From: Cystobasidium ongulense
Lineage: Eukaryota; Basidiomycota; Cystobasidiomycetes; Cystobasidiales; Cystobasidiaceae
Assembly (NCBI GenBank): GCA_022835595.1
Contig: BQUP01000009.1
Span: 186,001 to 250,000, forward strand
Direction of reading: 5' to 3'
DNA: 64,000 bases
Shown: positions 24,701-35,751 of the stretch, piece after piece
Numbering within the stretch: the first letter of the stretch is position 1
Layout of the letters: every line of letters starts with the position of its first letter
Program-made: the position numbers and the translations under genes
Notes under the pieces: model-generated
Databases searched by the model: none
Told to the model about the DNA's origin: nothing
Seen by the model: the letters and a program-made list of their open reading frames with translations, nothing else

Positions 24701-27596
24701 GACTTGTTTTGACTGAACTCTCTCGCCCTTTATTATAGCCTTCCCCACCTTGTTACACTCAAGCCCTTCAAGAATCAAGTAGGAGGGCATAGTCATATGT
24801 TCCGCTTCTCGCGCCGAGCCGTCTGCAAGCTACTTACCTCTCGCGAAAATCAATTCTATGAATCAGTCGAGCGTCTTGCACCCGACCTACTGGCCTTCAT
24901 ACCGACTTATTTGGGTGTTTTGAATGTCACCTATCGCCGAGCTCCGAAGACTGGATCAGGTAGTGAGAGAGATGACGGCAAGGCAATAACAAATGGCGAC
25001 GACGATGGGCGAGCCGGTCGATCTATTTTCCGCAAGAAGACGAAGTCCTTGTCGACGTCAACGGAACCGAGTAGCCGAGATCCGGATGTGGGCAAGTCTG
25101 GTCGAACGGATGCATCCCTCGCGGGCTTGCCTGCCGGTACTACTACTCGACCGGACGAAGCTGGCGTTGAATCAGGTGCCGAATCAGCTGAGGAGATTCC
25201 CGAAGTAGCTTTAGAGCAGAATACCCATCTATTACCTGAATCCTTTGTTTGGGATATGATAGATGGCGGTACGTCGATCACCGGTAACACTCCTCCTTCT
25301 GCATTGCGGAAGAAGAAGAAGCGGTTCAGACGAGGAAGAACTCGCTTAGCAGCAAATGAAAAGCAACGTCATGATGCCGAAGAATTTGTGCATCAGCAGG
25401 AAGAGCTAGAGAAGGAGATGACGGCGTCCGAGAATCCTAGAACTCGACGCAGACGTATCGAACATGCTGAAGATGAGGACGAAGGGGAGCTTTCCTCCTC
25501 GACACTCAAGCAAGATGACGACGATGATGATGCGAGCGGAGCGCATTCGCCAACCTCCACTATCGATTCTGCAAACAGGTTTCCACCCACACCTCCAAAT
25601 CACACGCCGATCTCAACAAACACGCCGATCTCAACAATGCGCATCGCTGAGCTCATAGGCGAAAAGGATGCGCGTTCGCGCTGTATCTCAGCTCCTGACG
25701 AACCAACTTTGGCAGATTTGCGGCGTGCACCAAATCTCGTTCTACAAGGTGGACGAGCTTTCCCTGTGGGCGACAAGCCTGCTCACGACCAGCACGATCA
25801 TAAAGAAAGCACTGTCTCGGCATATCTGGAAAAGCTGCGCGCACTCAAGCGAGAAGGGTTGCATAGACCGACTTTGGCCCATGCTGGCTCTTCTCCCGCT
25901 GTACACGGAACCGGCTCGTCAATGGTGAATCGTAAACTGTGCGAACAAGTATTCCGCGAGGTCTTCTCAAGACCTCCTAGCCGTGAATCACTACAAGGCA
26001 CTGGTGCTACCGAGCAAGCGCGACGTACCGCAAGCTGGAAAGATGGTCGACGCCTCGCTGCGTGCCGTAGAAGTGCTCGCGATGGAGGTGTCAATGGCCA
26101 GTCACGCTTAAAGAGTACGGCTAGCTTAGATGCTCGGGACCTACAGATCACCTCCAAAGAGCAGCAATTCTTGTCCATGTCTGGCTCTCAGGCATCGAGC
26201 TATGATGATACAGCATCACAGAACACCTTGTCGCCACTCGGTAGTCCACCCTACGATGCCAGTAGATTCAGGAAGACGAAGAGTGACCCTTCCCTAACAG
26301 GTCTACTCAAGGACGCTGAAGAGATTGAAGACATTGGACGAGAAGATCTCATTCACGTCAACGGGCACAATGAGCATGAGCATACTTTCCAGATGGATGA
26401 TCTTGACCACGACGAACGACAAATAACGCCCGGTCCCGCCTTTCCACCGCGCATTATAGCAGAAGCCCCCACACCTCGCTTTGAGCAATCCAATTACTTT
26501 GATGCCATCAATGAGCCGAGAGAGCATTCGCCCGCTCCAATAGCTCGCCGACGCGGCACTATTCGTCAACCTGTTACTCCAAGAACACGGTCCTCTTCAC
26601 CTGTGCGACAAGAGAAATTTTTGTTGATGGAAGATCTGACAGGCAATTTGAAATCTCCCTGCGTACTCGACCTGAAGATGGGCACGAGACAATACGGTGT
26701 TGATGCTACGCCGGAGAAGAAGAAGAGTCAGACAAAGAAATGCGACAAGACGACTAGTCGAACGCTAGGTGTTCGCATCTGTGGTTTACAAGTAAGTACA
26801 CTTGCCGATAATGCTGTTTGTGTTTGCTTGTAGAGCTGTGCTAATTTGTCAATCTCATCAGGTGTGGAAACCGTCCGAGGAGCGATATGTTTTCCAGGAC
26901 AAATACTATGGAAGAAAAGTTACCACTCCCCAATTCCCTCCAGCTTTGGCTACCTTCATACACGACGGGGAAAAGCTGCTGTACTATCACATCCCTGTGA
27001 TACTCGATAAGCTGTGCCGCCTGGCCGCTCTTGTTCGAAAGCTTACACGATGGCGCTTTTACGCTGCAAGTCTACTTTTCATCTACGATGGCAACGCGGA
27101 AGTCCAGCGCGAATACGCAACTCGCCGTCATCAAGCACCCCGACCCGGCTACAACAGTCTCGACCGCGACGGCAAATTGGAACCAGGCGAGATGAACATT
27201 CGTCTCATTGACTTTGCGCACTGTACCACTGGAGACGATTTCCTGCCTCCCCTCCAACCAGGCGAACAGGATATACCATCAACCGATCCCGATGTTTACC
27301 CTCGTGCTCGCTTTCCGCCCATACATGCGGATGAGCCTGATGTAGGCTTCCTTTTAGGCTTGCAGAGCATCTGTAACAGTCTCAAAGGTACTTGGGCAGA
27401 AGAGAGGAGACGTCGATTGGAAGTAGACCTGGAAGACGATATCGGCAAGCTCAATATGCCGGACAAGCACGTCTTCGACTGCTCCCTTGTCAATGAGGTC
27501 GCTGCTGAAAAAGCGAAGGCCGATGCTAAGCTGAAGGCAATAGAGCAGCCCCCAGCTTCGAATCCGATAACTCACCTTCCGGAAGTCTCCAGCTAG
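21721..27596 (+). CDS. KCS1: inositol hexakisphosphate kinase (KCS1/IP6K type), 1911 aa
   Basis: Exons 21721-24668, 24739-26791 and 26862-27596 give 1911 codons. The enzyme phosphorylates InsP6 to the pyrophosphate InsP7, a signal in phosphate and energy homeostasis. The kinase is split: [18 protein letters not shown] (about residues 985-1003) opens the fold, and after about 600 disordered residues come the PxxxDxKxG signature [14 protein letters not shown] (about 1623), SLLFIYDG (about 1736) and the metal-binding IDFAH (about 1781). The first 980 residues are Ser/Pro/Thr/His-rich with Gln and acidic runs and no recognised domain. The long inserts follow the fungal KCS1 plan. The ATG at 21721 opens the frame; a later start is possible because the head is poorly constrained. 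Confidence 0.93.
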
Positions 27597-28022
27597 ACTA
27601 GACGTACCACGAAGCAAAGCAGCTGAGCTGTGCGCGATTTGAGGAACCTGACGTCTTACTCTGAGATACTCTCACCTGCTACCTGTTTCAAACTGTATCA
27701 CAAGTATATATCTTTTCTTTCGTAGACAAAATGTATCCATACCAATTTGGGCTGTTACTGCGCGTTTTACTACCTCTGTATCATGTTTCTTGCTCTTCTT
27801 GATTGTGTGATTGTACAGTTATCATAGCGTAGAGACTTTCCTGTAGTGCTTGCAATGAAGTGATTAGCACGAAGGTCCGCAGTCAGCCTGCGATGTGCAC
27901 GCTCTCTCCAGTGATATTCTTGAGGTTGCCCATTCCTTCAGACTTGCAAAACCACGTGCTTTAAATGTTGACTTCTCGACTTTGCTCCAATCCATGTACG
28001 GAAGCCTACTGAGCCAAAGTGC
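27597..28022. other. intergenic KCS1 to TilS-like gene
   Basis: This is the KCS1 3' UTR and the upstream region of the next gene. I see nothing else. Confidence 0.4.
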
Positions 28023-29626
28023 ATGCCTCTTGTGCTAGACAGCACACACCATGTGGCCAAGCTACTTGCAACCTGTGTCCCCTCTGGCATCGCTGTCCAG
28101 AGCGCAGTGGGTGAGCGGACGTGATAGTGCTTTCAGCTCTGCGCCTTTTGGCTGACGCCCAGACCCAAGGCGTTGCTCTGTCGGGTGGTCCCGATTCCAC
28201 AGCTTTAGCGTATCTGCTGCATCGACATGCCACGCTGAACCCAGAAAGCGGTCTAAAGACCGTGAAAGCTTTAATTATTGATCATGGCCTGCGAAATGGC
28301 AGCGCTCAGGAAGCGAAGCAGGTCTCGCAATGGGCAAGAGATTTAGGTGAGAGCGTCTGCTAAACCTCAGACGTTATGAAATGCAAACATCCCTCATCCA
28401 GGGATCCGCTGTGAAGTTCAAACTATTCCTTGGGGCACACCGCCTTTTCCAGACTTCCCAGAAAAGACCGCTCTCGAAGCATCGGCCCGAACAGCCCGAC
28501 TCATCCTCTTCAAGCGCTTCCTTCGCCAACATCGTCTAAAGCACATTTATCTAGCGCATCATCTTGATGACCAAGTTGAGACGGCATATCTCAGGCAGCA
28601 TCGAGGAACCGCTTCTGCAACAGCACTTCCTGGCTTGCGCACATTCGCTCAAATACCGCTTGCACTGGATCCAGAAGGGCCAGACGACGAAGCACTAGTG
28701 CTGGTACGACCGTTGCTCGAGACAACGAAGGTGAGAGTGAAGCACCATTGCGTACTTGACCGTCACTGATGCTTTTACAGGCTGATCTTGTCCGCTTCTG
28801 TAATGACCATGAATTGAAGTACGTGGTGGATCCAACCAATGCCGATCCTGCATATACATCAAGAAATGCTTTTCGTTTCGAACTTGAAGCTCTACAGAGC
28901 CGTGTAGCTCCGACTAAGACCAACTTAGGTCCCACGAATGCTCTTCGTCAATGGGCAAAGAGACTGGCACTGCGGAGGGGAAAAGCGGACCAGCATGTAG
29001 ATCGTTTATTACAAAAGGTACAGCAAGATACGCCCGCGCCAGGAGTCTGTACCTTCGATCCGATAACTTTGCGGACGGAACGACCAGAGATGCGCAAGCT
29101 GTTTTTGTCGCAGGTAGCTCGCCAGACTTCCCCACAAGCATCTAGTGCAGGCATTTCTCCTTCAAACATGATCAAACTGGATAACGCGATCTTCGGCTAT
29201 CAAGAGGCTTCAAGCCGTTCTACTAGTAGCATGACACCGGGATCGGGGGTATTCTTCAAGGCAAAGAACGTGAACGGTCGGAGACAATGGATCGTCTCAC
29301 GGCAGCCTTTGCGCGCGTCAGACCGTAAAGAGACCTCTTACTACATGTCAGACGGAAAGTGGTATCTCTGGGATGGTCGTTGCTGGTGCCGGTGCAGCCG
29401 GCTGAGAATTTCAGACAGCTCAGCTAAGATCGTGATAGAGGCGGAAGGACCGTGGGCGCTGCCGGTTGTGTTTCTCCAGCAACCCGATGATATTCGACAT
29501 CAACTCCCCTCAGCAGACTTCGAGGAAGCCTTGCACACCCAAGTTGAGCAGCACTGGCGGGACAAAGACTCCGCCTTAGGTTATGCAGACAGGCAAGGAA
29601 GTGAAAATCTGGAGGAGCAATTATGA
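28023..29626 (+). CDS. tRNA(Ile)-lysidine synthetase-like PP-loop protein, 490 aa
   Basis: The PP-loop GVALSGGPDSTALAYLLHR (near 28170-28225) is the ATP-pyrophosphatase signature of TilS/MesJ. IIDHGLRNGSAQEA, then YLAHHLDDQVETAYLR and NADPAYTSRNAFR, follow as in the family. TilS modifies the CAU-anticodon tRNA-Ile with lysidine; in fungi such a protein would act on mitochondrial tRNA (inference). Exons 28023-28110, 28137-28346, 28402-28730 and 28781-29626 total 490 codons. The first intron would be only 26 bases, but without it the frame from the ATG closes before the PP-loop; a larger intron with donor at the GT of ACCTGTGTCC is an alternative. No clear mitochondrial presequence is seen, so the 5' end needs transcript support. 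Confidence 0.85.
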
Positions 29627-29804
29627 ATGGTATCTGCCATATGATCTGTATTGCACTCTGGTATTACACGCGTAGCCCTATAAGAAAGTACGCCCGTTGC
29701 AGAATAGAGGATGCGTGATAGAATTGAGACCAAATCATCACGAGCTCCTTTGTTTGTCTTCCTTCGGCTTGAGATTACTGACTTTGTTGAGGTTCTGGTT
29801 TAGG

Positions 29805-31418
29805 TTAGATAGTGTTTCTGCAAGATGTCGCAAACAGGATCTCAGCAAAGACGAAAGGAAAAAGCATGGTCACGAAGGGAAATTGCTCACTAAGTATCGA
29901 GTCGGCTGGATCAGCTCGCAAACGGGTTTGTTGTGATTTACGACCGGGTATGTGGGCAGGGTTTCGGTATCTGTCTTCTCGTGGAGGTTCAATATTGCTT
30001 GACTGGTACACCATATTGCTGATATTCCCTGACTCTACCGCCTGTTCCATACGGTTTCGCTCTACCTTGACTTGCACCCACTCTTGAGAGCCTATACGTT
30101 TTGGGCGTAGCGAACCTTGGCCTTCTCCTGATCTGTAGACTCGGACTTTGACGATGTTCTTATCGACAATAGTTGGCCTCTTGCTTGGGTTGTCGATCTC
30201 ATCTACCTCAACGCCGTAGAGTACTTCATCTGGGGATTCTTGCTTGCGCTGCGTCTCGGGAGACTGTATATAAGCGTGCTCCACTCTTGAAAGGCCACGT
30301 CCGAAATCTATATTCGACGTTCCCGTTGAATCGACGTGCCACGCTGTCGCTGTCGTCGGCGCCTCTGTCGCCTTCACATTGCTGATAAGACCGAGTATAG
30401 TGACCGGTTGACCTCGCTCGCGCCCCTCATCCCCGAAAGCTGACGAGTTGGCATCCCTTCCGGTCGATTGTTCTATCAAACGGGCTGGTAGAGCTCGCGT
30501 CGCCTGATCTGACATGTACAGGTTGGGTGATGCGTAGGTAAGGCCATACGCAAAATGCTCTGAAGATGTGATGTGGTCCAATTTCGGATTGTGTGATAAA
30601 GGTTTCTTGCTTCCTGCCTCCAGCGCTGGCATCTCCTGAGCAAGGAAATCGTCGATGATGCCCAACTTATCGCCCGGCCGTTCCGTGCTGGCGAGCATGT
30701 CCTTCTGTAGTATACGCCCAGTTTCCCCAGTAAAGCCAGATACCCGTAAATATTCCGTAAACTTGGGTTGTAGCTTTTGCAAGTGACTGAGGAATTTGTT
30801 GAAGTCCGCTTCTGACATGTGAAGGTAATCTTGCGGGAAGCGTAGTTCCGGCAGGGTTTCAGGATTGGCATCGCTTGCTGATGAGCTTGCTTGTGCTTGA
30901 GATGATGAAGCTGATGGAAGGAGTGCTTGGAGACCTTGCTTTTCTCGTGCAGACAAGGTCGCTGAATCTTGCTTGACATAGCGCGACGGGTCACCGTATC
31001 TAGCCTTCTTCTTCAGATCCTCTATACTCTGAAAGTTCTTCTTGTCCCATGCACAAGCTCCTGCCGCTTGTCCTGCTGCTTTGATGCGATCTCTTTGGCC
31101 TTCGAGGGAGCCGCCAGTAGTGTCCGCGCCCGCGATTTTGACATTTGACTCGCGGAAACCTTTGACGAAACTGTGTTCTCTTGCAGCATAGGTGAAGTCT
31201 GTGAGCTTTGTCATTGAATTGTCCAAGCTGTGTACGCGGATTGCTGCTGTCGTGATCTTGGGAAGAGCTCGTTTGAGGCCGTAATCGGAGCGCTTCTTCG
31301 AGCCGCCATGGGTAGTGTAGACGAGTGGCAGGGAGGGATCAAACTGAGAGACGACCTTGCTCGACTGGAGCAGACGCCCGAAGCTGGAGCTTGCTGGTGA
31401 CATTGACGAAGAAGCCAT
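29805..31418 (-). CDS. MRP51: mitochondrial small-subunit ribosomal protein MRP51 (bS1m-like), 537 aa
   Basis: This is a single open frame from 31418 to 29805. The N-terminus SPASSSFGRLLQSSKVVSQF, followed by LVYTTHGGSKKRSDYGLKRALP, matches fungal MRP51, as do the LTDFTYAAREHSFVKGFRES-like segment and the FPQDYLHMSEADFNKFLSHL block. MRP51 is a mitochondrial small-subunit protein linked in yeast to translation initiation on mitochondrial mRNAs. Length is in the range of basidiomycete members, which are longer than the yeast protein. It is convergent with the TilS-like gene, 178 bases apart. Low-complexity Ser/Ala tracts sit near residues 170-190. Confidence 0.88.
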   Translation of the reverse strand: MASSSMSPASSSFGRLLQSSKVVSQFDPSLPLVYTTHGGSKKRSDYGLKRALPKITTAAIRVHSLDNSMTKLTDFTYAAREHSFVKGFRESNVKIAGADTTGGSLEGQRDRIKAAGQAAGACAWDKKNFQSIEDLKKKARYGDPSRYVKQDSATLSAREKQGLQALLPSASSSQAQASSSASDANPETLPELRFPQDYLHMSEADFNKFLSHLQKLQPKFTEYLRVSGFTGETGRILQKDMLASTERPGDKLGIIDDFLAQEMPALEAGSKKPLSHNPKLDHITSSEHFAYGLTYASPNLYMSDQATRALPARLIEQSTGRDANSSAFGDEGRERGQPVTILGLISNVKATEAPTTATAWHVDSTGTSNIDFGRGLSRVEHAYIQSPETQRKQESPDEVLYGVEVDEIDNPSKRPTIVDKNIVKVRVYRSGEGQGSLRPKRIGSQEWVQVKVERNRMEQAVESGNISNMVYQSSNIEPPREDRYRNPAHIPGRKSQQTRLRADPADSILSEQFPFVTMLFPFVFAEILFATSCRNTI

Positions 31419-31960
31419 GGCTGTGTGCTGCAGCCGGGAAGAATTTCGGAGGTCTGGATGCGGACAAGCAGAGTCGCAGCGGCGGCGTCGGGGGAGCGCT
31501 TGCCTGAAGCTAGTCTATCTCGACCAGTGCACTGTTCAGTTGCCCTCCTTGCTCTGCACTGATGGTATGTGTTGCGCTACTCGAGTTCCTTCAGAAAAGA
31601 GCTGCGATCATCGCTGGTCAAGCTTGCTCTCCGTCTGTTCAGCTCTATCAAATATCAATTACTCTAGTATTGGTGAACATGCTGGCGGCCTCCCACTGAT
31701 TGGTATCTTACGGCGACACAGACTTGCAAAACAAAGAGACACACAGTGGTGTGACAGGGTTCTATGTTATTTACAACAAGCTTCCTCAGATCTATCGTGC
31801 TTCGGGGGAATAGTAATCTAGATTATGAGCAAATACTATGCTTCTTCCTAAAGACAACTCCGGGCATACTTACGCCTAGATTCTTTTTGATGCATTTTAC
31901 CTTTTCCTTCTATGATTTGCAGTCACTTTTATGGTTCACGAAAACTACTATGCTCAATAT
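31419..31960. other. intergenic MRP51 to PRXL2-like gene
   Basis: Upstream sequence of MRP51 and the 3' flank of the PRXL2-like gene. A plus-strand frame at 31357-31821 overlaps MRP51 antisense and has no family features, so I do not call it. Confidence 0.4.
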
Positions 31961-34754
31961 TCAAACTGTCTGTACCGAAGACTCCTTCACATGCGAGAAC
32001 TCGGGAATACTCACTACTACTCTACCCGACTTGTATCCCTTCATTCTCTTCCGCCTGATACTCTCTGCTCGCTTGTGCAACTGATCCTCTCTAATCTCCT
32101 CCGCTGATCTTGCGCGTCTGACCACCTCAGGCTTCACCTCGAGTTGCTTGGGTGCCGACATGCCGATAGCTTTCAAAATATCCACAAGCTCGGCATGATC
32201 TCGTGTATTCTTCATACGATGTGCATAAACGCACTCTGTCTTTCCGGGTCCAATGACAAATTCCCCTCCAAGTCCGTTGAGATCGCCCGGGTTCTTCAGT
32301 GGCATTGCAGTGTTTCGCTTCAACGACACAAGAGTATTGATGACCACCCCATTCTTGGTGTATGCTGGCTTTGGACCAGGAGCCATGCTCGACATGTGAA
32401 TCCCGAAGTGCTGGTACACCTCACGAGTGGGGTCGGAATAAATTGGGAACTGGCATCCCTGTAGTGCTTCTGTAGAGTCAAGCGAAAACAAATTAGTTCG
32501 TCTGGGATATTCAAAGTAGGAGAGCTGCTCTAACGTACTCCTGTATCCATCAATCATCTTCCAGTTACCACACCCAATGATAATAAGCTGCAAGTTGAGT
32601 GCGCGCAACTCGGCAGGCTCAACGCGCATAATGGAGCTTAGGTAGTCCTGGCAGCTAGGGCACCTGCATACCAGACAGTAGAGAACGTCAGCACTCATAC
32701 AAAGCTACACCTAAACAATAGACTCACCAATAATGTCTGATAAAGCAGACAATTGTTCTAGCTCCTTCATATAAATCCCCAAATCGTACTTCTTTCCCAG
32801 TAGCAGTATATACTACACAGTCAGCAGCTTCTTTCAATGCCTCTACGCCAGGTCTTTGATAAGTGTAGAGCTTTAGAGCCGCTCTGGCAGCAGCTTTCTT
32901 TTCGGCTTTAGCGCGTGCAGCTTCGTGACGAGCCTTGATAGCTACTTCGTGCAAGGCAAGTAGTTCTCGCATTACCAAAGAAAAAGCGTTTGATCTATTG
33001 TGGTTTTGCGGAAGTGTGTTCTGTCCAGCTTCAAGTACCGGCGTAGCAACAGGAATATTTCGCTTCTTCATCATAGCATCTAGTCTTTTCTGATAGTCGG
33101 CGGGAGGAGGAGGGAAGACGTTCACGTAGGAAGGATTATCCGCCGAGTAAGGTCTTCGAATACCAATATTTCTCTCTTTATTCGTGACCGCAACATTACG
33201 ATCCCATCTCATAGTAGTGGCCGAGTAGCTACCAGGGGTACCTGGACTTGCGCTGAGGGAGATTTTTCTTCCAGGTAAAGTGGAACGGTATTTCATACCC
33301 ACACCCGCAGTAGGCTCACTGCTGATGCTGTACAGTGATCCACGAGAAGGTAGATTTGGGCGCCGGCTAGGCGAGTCAAAGATAGAATCATTTTCATTGG
33401 AAATCTCCGAGTTGGTGACTGTTGCAGCATTAGAATGAAGAGATTCAGAGTCTGCTGATAAGATAGATGGTGAAGTAGAAATGAAAGGTCTCGGCAAGCG
33501 AGAAATAGAATCATTTCGAGGAGTGCGGAATCCTTCACTCTCATTGAATAGCGAAGGAGTACTAGGGACTTCTTGAGCCGTGACAAATGATCTGGTATCA
33601 TGATCATATGTAGGAGATCTAGACCGAGGATACTTCTCCGTGCTCATAGTAGAGAAAGATTGTGAAGTTTGCTTCCTGCCTTCCTTGTGGTCGATAAATC
33701 GCCTAGGTAGCCAGCGATATTCGGAAAGATGGACTGATTCCCCGAGGATATCCAATTGCTCATTTTCATCGTGCTCTGAAGAGAATTTGGCAAGGATAGG
33801 AATGGGAATGGCGCTAACGTAATCTCTGCCTTCATCTTCAAAGTCGTCATCGCCGTCGACACCTTCTTCGCTGTTAAGGGAGACCGAGGTAAGGCTGCAT
33901 CTTCCAGTCTTGCACTCGCGGATATGGTTCGCAGGTCCAAAAGTATCAGTCATAATGCTGGCTCTCTTATCGACATCCACCTCTTCCGAGTCGTATTCAG
34001 ACTCTTCGACAGCAAGCGTCTCCATTTGATCATCCTGACTGAATTCTGACTCGACCATGCTGCTTCGACATGAGAGAGGTGCACCATACTTGGCTGCAGG
34101 AGACCCGCAAGCCTGAGCAGCGTCCGAGGGTATGCGGAACCTCTTGCTATTGCTAGCATCAGCAAGTGGCGTAGTATACCATTCAATTGCGACTTCAGAT
34201 ACGCTATGCGATTCGAGTGGAACAGGCGATGGAGGACCTTTCTGGTCTGGCTTGACTTGAGCTGTAGTGGCAATGATAGTTGAGAGTCGACGGGGTGTCG
34301 AATTGGCGAGTACTGTAGGGGAATTGAGGTTGCTGAGCATAACATTGGATGGAGGGTCGGGTACGACACAGTAAAGAGGTCGGGCAGCCTGCTCAGCCTG
34401 CTTCTTTGCGAGTAGCTCGAGGGCAGGGAGAAGGCTGAAACCTGGGAGAGGTGCTGGAGGATCGTCACGTCGTCGAGATTCGTCATCTAGCAGGGCAAGT
34501 TCTTCCTCAAGAGTGAGTCGAGGGACGGGTTTTCTCCGAATGAAAGATGGTCGCTTCTTTACATTGTGGTCCTCGGTTGACGATGGCGATGCTGATAGAG
34601 AACTATGTGCCGTCTTGAGTGAAGCAGGCGAAGATGGTGCAGCTGACGAAGGGGTATCGACCGAGCCAGGAGAGTACGAGAGGGAGGGAGGCGAGCCATT
34701 GTGAGGGGAGTGCAGGTTGAGGTTATGCATTCCAAGCGTGGTGGACATCGTCAT
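31961..34754 (-). CDS. AhpC/TSA (PRXL2-like) thioredoxin-fold protein with long disordered N-terminus, 886 aa
   Basis: Exons 34754-32728, 32663-32539 and 32469-31961 total 886 codons. The last 240 residues form a thioredoxin-like fold: FGDLYEGARTIVCFIRHYW, then CPSCQ (residues 677-681, the peroxidatic CxxC position), LIIIGCGNWKMIDGYRKALQ, CQFPIYSDPTREVYQHFG and EFVIGP. This is the AhpC/TSA antioxidant-like (PRXL2/FAM213) arrangement, for which peroxide or prostamide reduction is described in animals. The first 640 residues are Ser/Pro/Glu-rich and disordered, with RRKPVPRLTLEEELALLDDE as the only conserved-looking motif. The second intron is supported by the join GYRKALQ; unspliced reading inserts unlike sequence there. 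This head-plus-peroxiredoxin layout is common in basidiomycetes, but its purpose is not known to me. Confidence 0.85.
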
Positions 34755-35751
34755 GGACTGAGTCGTGGCCGTGATAGGACTGCCTGTAGGGTGAATACCG
34801 AGAGCAGCTGTGTGGCTGCATTAGCTTTGATGTAGCGGAGGGTGTGGACACCAATGACGCACCTTTGGGAGGAACCTGGCCCCTGTCCGAGGTAGAGCAG
34901 GATACAGACCAGCGGAGAGTGTGCAGTTGAAAAGAAGGTAGTGTCCAGTAGTGTGTCCCTGACAAGTAGTCCAGGTAGTTCTCTGCCTACTTGTCAATGC
35001 AGAGCGAATGGAGGAGAAGGAAAGAAAGAGAAGAAACCTCGCTCATCGTTCCTTGTCCATCCCTCTCGTCGCGTCTTGCCACTTTTCTAATCTCAGGTCA
35101 GTCCAAATTCAGCAGTGTCATTCTCCAACCCCTGGTCGAGACGAGACGCGAAGCTGGAATTGCGGTAAAGGAGGCTGAGAATGTCATGTCAGGTGTCGGC
35201 GTTCCTGGCGAGAACAGATTTAGCTTCCACAATCAGACCTAAACCTTTTTCTCATTGGGTGGAAGTCAGTCCTCGTTCTTCAGTCGGCTGCATCGATGCG
35301 ACCCTGAAGGCATAGAAAAGTCGCCTTGATGTGCATGCATGCACAGCTGGGTGGAGCATTGAGGTTCAGAAGAGCGAGAACATTCAAAACTTCCATTCTC
35401 TAGCTCTTGCAGGTCCTCTCGAGCATGCTGGATTGCTCGTTCTTGCACCATCGAGACTTGCTCGAGCTCGACTTGCATATCGGCCATACCTGGCACGTGC
35501 TTGCGTCTTTCGTCTGGCTATGGAAGCAGCTGCCAGCATTGTGGGAGGCTCGTGTCGAGTATTCATAGCTCAGCTCAGCATGCTTTGAAAGACGTTGTCG
35601 GTGTGGTGTCTACAGAGCCAGCCTTGGAGACGGGAGACTTCAGAAGCCGTGTGCGAGGATGATCGAGAAATGTACGGCCCATTGCAGCATCCATAAAATG
35701 CAAAGCTGCCTCTGTCTGATACCGCGCCATCCCAGCCATCAACACGCGATT
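34755..35751. other. divergent promoter region, about 1 kb
   Basis: Shared upstream region of the PRXL2-like gene (minus) and the unrecognised gene at 35752 (plus). Short open frames occur on both strands but none has a recognisable family feature. Confidence 0.4.
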
